From Chryseobacterium sp. BLS98 (lineage in GTDB: Bacteria; Bacteroidota; Bacteroidia; Flavobacteriales; Weeksellaceae), in contig NZ_LFNF01000002.1 of NCBI RefSeq assembly GCF_001045445.1, positions 248,001-312,000 of the forward strand: a stretch of 64,000 nucleotides of DNA. Reading direction: 5' to 3'. Shown here in pieces: positions 60,860 through 64,000 of this stretch. The notes beneath the pieces are model-generated. The model was given only the letters and a program-made list of their open reading frames with translations, was not told the origin of the DNA and did no database searches. How positions within the stretch are numbered: position 1 is the first letter of the stretch; every line of letters begins with the position of its first letter. Made by a program: the position numbers and the translations under genes.

Positions 60860-62800
60860 TTATTTTAAAAGATATTCCTGCATAAACCGGATCACGGCAA
60901 GACGTTGAAAATCCACATTTTCTTTCTTCCTGAACCCGTGGCCTTCATTTTTTGCTTCCAGATACCATACTGTTTTTCCCTGGGCTTTCAGTTTGTCTCT
61001 CATCTGAACAGCTTCCGTAACAGGAACTCTTGGGTCATTGGTTCCCTGAATAATGAACATTGGCTTTTTGATCTTGTCAATATTATTCAGAGGGGCAATT
61101 TTAGTGAAGAACTCTGCCATTTTAGGAATCCTTTCATCACCATACTCTACCCTTCTCAAATCTCTCCGGTATTCTTCGGTATTTTTAAGAAAAGTATTAA
61201 AATCTGAAATTCCCACAATATCTACAGAGCATCTGATCTTATCAGCATATTCGTAGGCTGTCGCTAAGGTCATAAAACCACCGTAGCTTCCACCCATAAT
61301 CATGATTCTGTCTTTATCCAGCTCAGGCTGCTTGGCGATCCAGTCCAGAAGAGCACCTATATCTTTCACTGAATTCATTCTCAGGTCCCAGTTATCGGCG
61401 GCAATAAATGTCTTTCCAAAACCGGCTGAGCCCCTTACGTTTGGATAGATTATAGCCACTCCCATTTCATTGGTAAAATAATTGGAAGATCCCAGAGATG
61501 ATGCCATAGACTGACCTTCCGGACCTCCGTGAATGTTAATAATTACCGGTCTCTTTCCTGTAAACTTCGATGATGCAGGATAATAAAATCCTGAGATTTT
61601 CATATTGTCAAAACTCTTCCATTCTATAAGTTTTGGAACGGACATATCGGCGGGCTGCATTTCACCCTGTTCGCTTTCCGTCCATCTTTCTATATTCCGG
61701 GTTGCCATATCCATTTTATAGACATCTGCACCGGAATCTGCCGCTGATCTGGAGAAATAAAGGGATTTCCCGTCGTTGGAAAACTTCACTCCGCCAATCA
61801 AGCCGATGGGTAACTGGCTTACCGGCATATATTTCCTGGTTGCTGTGTCAAGAATATACAATTTATTGATTCCACTTTCATTGGTTACAAATGCCAGTGT
61901 AGATTTATCTTCAGAAAGATCATAATCTTCTACATTCCATGGAATGGAAGAGGTAAGATATTCTGTTTTTTTTGTTTTTAAATTTAAGACTGCCAGCCTG
62001 CTGAATTCATTATTCCGGTCTGTAATGTAAAAAATTTCATCAGGATTTTTGCTGAAAACACCAGCGCTCTGCACAACTCCTTTCTCTTTGCGGTCTGTGA
62101 TAGGCTCCAGTTTTTTAGTTTCCAGATCATACAGATACAGATAGGAATCGTTGGCTGAAACATATTCTGAGATCAGGAGTTTTTTACCGTCTGCGAAAAG
62201 ATCGGAGATTCCCCAACCGCCGCCTTTCACTTCAAGAACAGTCTGTGTCTCTTCCGGTTTTAAAGGATTCATATAATAAATATCCCTGTCGCCGCCGTTT
62301 CGTTTGGTGGATGAAAAATAGAATCCTAAGCCGTCTTTTTTCCAGATTACCCCGCCGTTCTGGGATCTTCCGCCATCGGTAAGCAGTTTGGATTCCAGCG
62401 TTTTCAGGTCGAGCTTAAAAAGCTGCCCGAACTCATTTCCGCCTGTATCTTTTGTATAAATAAGGTATTCTCCTGTTACAGGTTCATAGGATGCATTACT
62501 AACAGGCTCATCAAAAAAGGTGATCTGTTTTCTGGCTCCCATAGGTACAGAAATCCTGTGCAGCTGATTGGTGGAAGCAAAACGGGTTACCGCAATGATT
62601 TCTTTCCCATTGGGATGAACGTCTGCAATACCTGCATTTCTGCTTTCTGAGTATTTTTTAATAACCTGATTCAGGCTTTTGGGAATAGGCAGGATATTTT
62701 CTGCGATAAGATTCTCATTGGGACTTACAAATTCATTTTTTGCCTGGGCGGACAGGAGCCCGGCCAATGAAAGGGCAAAAATAATATAGTGGTTTTTCAT
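60860..62800 (-). CDS. S9 family peptidase (prolyl oligopeptidase-like), secreted
   Basis: 646 residues, signal peptide MKNHYIIFALSLAGLLSAQ. N-terminal beta-propeller (WD40-like: GIADVHPNGKEIIAVTRFA, LYLYDLETKKLEPITD, FSNDGKSLYFSRS) followed by the alpha/beta catalytic domain. Nucleophile in MIMGGSYGGFMTLA (Ser about residue 504), acid in IQGTNDPRVPVTEA, His in AKNEGHGFRKKEN. Such enzymes cleave short peptides, often at the N-terminus, in the periplasm. Exact specificity (DPP, acylaminoacyl) cannot be told. Monocistronic. Confidence 0.93.
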   Translation of the reverse strand: MKNHYIIFALSLAGLLSAQAKNEFVSPNENLIAENILPIPKSLNQVIKKYSESRNAGIADVHPNGKEIIAVTRFASTNQLHRISVPMGARKQITFFDEPVSNASYEPVTGEYLIYTKDTGGNEFGQLFKLDLKTLESKLLTDGGRSQNGGVIWKKDGLGFYFSSTKRNGGDRDIYYMNPLKPEETQTVLEVKGGGWGISDLFADGKKLLISEYVSANDSYLYLYDLETKKLEPITDRKEKGVVQSAGVFSKNPDEIFYITDRNNEFSRLAVLNLKTKKTEYLTSSIPWNVEDYDLSEDKSTLAFVTNESGINKLYILDTATRKYMPVSQLPIGLIGGVKFSNDGKSLYFSRSAADSGADVYKMDMATRNIERWTESEQGEMQPADMSVPKLIEWKSFDNMKISGFYYPASSKFTGKRPVIINIHGGPEGQSMASSLGSSNYFTNEMGVAIIYPNVRGSAGFGKTFIAADNWDLRMNSVKDIGALLDWIAKQPELDKDRIMIMGGSYGGFMTLATAYEYADKIRCSVDIVGISDFNTFLKNTEEYRRDLRRVEYGDERIPKMAEFFTKIAPLNNIDKIKKPMFIIQGTNDPRVPVTEAVQMRDKLKAQGKTVWYLEAKNEGHGFRKKENVDFQRLAVIRFMQEYLLK

Positions 62801-62824
62801 TGTTCAATTTTTGCCTGAATTTAC

Positions 62825-62853
62825 AAAAAAACCACAGACAAATGCCTGTGGTT
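62825..62853 (-). terminator. Terminator downstream of lpdA
   Basis: Minus strand AACCACAG-GCATTTGT-CTGTGGTT followed by TTTTT, about 52 nt after the lpdA stop. Confidence 0.85.
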
Positions 62854-62904
62854 GGTATATAAAGATATTAGATCTTCTTAATTATTGATGTGCCAAGATT
62901 GATC

Positions 62905-64000
62905 TTAGATGTGAATTACTTCACCATAAGCTGCTGCTGCTGCTTCCATAATGGCTTCAGAAACAGTCGGGTGCGGGTGAATCGATTTGATGATCTCATG
63001 ACCTGTAGTTTCAAGTTTTCTTGCCACTACTGCTTCTGCAACCATATCTGTAACTCCTTCCCCGATCATGTGGCATCCTAACCACTCACCATATTTGGCA
63101 TCAAAGATAACTTTGATAAATCCGTCTGTATTTCCGTTTGCTGTAGCTTTACCGCTTGCAGAAAGTGGGAATTTACCTACTTTGATCTCGTATCCTTTTT
63201 CTTTAGCCTGCTTTTCTGTAAGACCTACAGAGGCTACTTCAGGATGGCAGTATGTACATCCAGGGATATTACCGTAGTCGATTTTCTCAACGTGCAGCCC
63301 CTTGATTTTTTCAACGCAAGTGATTCCTTCAGCAGAAGCAACGTGTGCCAAAGCCTGTGTAGGAATAAGATCACCGATTGCGTAGTAGCCCGGAACCGAA
63401 GTCTCGTACCATTCGTTTACTAAAACTCTTCCTTTATCTGTCTGGATTCCTACTTCTTCCAATCCGATATTTTCAATATTGGCAGCAATACCTACGGCAG
63501 AAAGTAAAATATCAGCTTCAAGGGTAATATTCCCGTTTGCTGTTTTTACCGTTGCTTTTACGCCTTCTCCGCTTGTATCAACGCTTTCTACTGATGCATT
63601 GGTCATGATCTCGATTCCTGTTTTCTTAAGGGATTTTTCCAGGTGCTTAGAGATTTCTTCGTCTTCTACAGGAACAATGTTCGGCATGAATTCTACAATA
63701 GTAACTTTAGTTCCCATTGTATTATAGAAATCAGCAAATTCTACCCCGATAGCTCCTGAACCTACTACGATCATAGATTTTGGCTGTTCAGGAAGAGATA
63801 ATGCCTGTCTGTATCCGATTACTTTCTTACCGTCCTGAGGAAGATTAGGAAGTTCTCTTGAACGTGCACCCGTTGCAATAATGATATTTTCTGCTGCATA
63901 TTCAGTTACTTTACCGTCTTTATCTGTAACAGAAACTTTTTTACCTTTCTGAACTTTAGCTGTCCCAAGAATTACATCGATCTTGTTCTTCTTCATCAGG
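62905..64000 (-). CDS. lpdA: Dihydrolipoyl dehydrogenase, 3' part (5' end outside window)
   Basis: 365 codons visible of about 465; the frame continues past base 64000 (the Met at 63996 is internal, in LMKKNKIDV). NAD-binding fold MIVVGSGAIGVEFADFYNTMG, FAD motif GYYAIGDLI, interface GCTYCHPEVASVGLTEKQAK, and C-terminal active-site IHPHPTVSEAIMEA with the catalytic His. The FAD Rossmann and redox CxxxxC are off the edge. E3 of 2-oxoacid dehydrogenase complexes or the glycine cleavage system; which one cannot be told here. Also accepts quinones in related enzymes, but no link to the regulon is visible. Confidence 0.95.
   Translation of the reverse strand, partial: LMKKNKIDVILGTAKVQKGKKVSVTDKDGKVTEYAAENIIIATGARSRELPNLPQDGKKVIGYRQALSLPEQPKSMIVVGSGAIGVEFADFYNTMGTKVTIVEFMPNIVPVEDEEISKHLEKSLKKTGIEIMTNASVESVDTSGEGVKATVKTANGNITLEADILLSAVGIAANIENIGLEEVGIQTDKGRVLVNEWYETSVPGYYAIGDLIPTQALAHVASAEGITCVEKIKGLHVEKIDYGNIPGCTYCHPEVASVGLTEKQAKEKGYEIKVGKFPLSASGKATANGNTDGFIKVIFDAKYGEWLGCHMIGEGVTDMVAEAVVARKLETTGHEIIKSIHPHPTVSEAIMEAAAAAYGEVIHI

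Noticed and set aside
1..64000. CRISPR arrays, tRNA or rRNA genes, integrases, transposases
   Set aside because: None seen: no regularly spaced identical repeats, no cloverleaf or rRNA sequence recognised, and no ORF with recombinase motifs.

Overview
The window reads as chromosome of a Flavobacteriales bacterium close to Chryseobacterium (family level is safer than genus). The grounds are low GC, a type IX secretion (T9SS) C-terminal sorting domain, a TonB-dependent receptor, many secreted or lipoprotein hydrolases, absence of clear Shine-Dalgarno sequences, and repeated use of the Bacteroidetes -7 promoter element TAnnTTTG. No rRNA, tRNA, CRISPR array, integrase or transposase was seen.

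Layout. 1-12.6 kb: a minus-strand polymorphic-toxin locus with a T9SS-sorted surface protein, a 3477-residue SpvB/FG-GAP/YD-repeat RHS protein with an unassigned C-terminal toxin-like domain, and, 3 nt downstream and running off the left edge, a small ORF placed like an immunity gene. 13-30.5 kb: PhzF, then a stress/detoxification region: M17-like secreted protein, alginate-export porin, DoxX, YtcJ-type amidohydrolase, secreted isochorismatase-like hydrolase, the oxidative pentose phosphate genes gnd-zwf-pgl, pirin, a Crp-like regulator, two ring-cleaving-dioxygenase-like VOC proteins, an MhqD-like esterase, a GNAT protein and an alpha/beta hydrolase. Four gene units here, plus one promoter with no gene, share the same upstream box (ATTAANCTRGTT) exactly 25 nt before TAnnTTTG. 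The gene content resembles the Bacillus MhqR quinone/hydroquinone regulon, so I infer an analogous regulon with a different regulator.

30.5-37.9 kb: a SRPBCC protein, a large MG2/TonB-plug-type secreted protein, then a small accessory patch: a MITE-like element, an unknown 173-residue gene, a strongly structured RNA candidate, an XRE regulator behind a 16-bp palindrome, an HNH-type protein, and an untracked 56-residue cysteine-rich bacteriocin-like peptide gene lying between two diverged copies of a neighbouring promoter.

38-53 kb: an ADGF-type adenosine deaminase; an operon of acyl-CoA ligase, lipoprotein esterase, TonB receptor and membrane esterase; a putative metallopeptidase; two AraC regulators flanking two secreted esterases; and an Old Yellow Enzyme. 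Two of these operons carry identical tandem GATACGAAAARGAAATT sites at 21-bp period, so they probably form one AraC-controlled lipid/ester-uptake regulon. 53-64 kb: a frameshifted acyltransferase-3 gene, a LytS/LytTR two-component pair, GNAT, an ABC ATPase with a DGHHK-motif partner, small secreted proteins, a patatin with an altered nucleophile elbow, an S9 peptidase, and the 3' part of dihydrolipoyl dehydrogenase running off the right edge.
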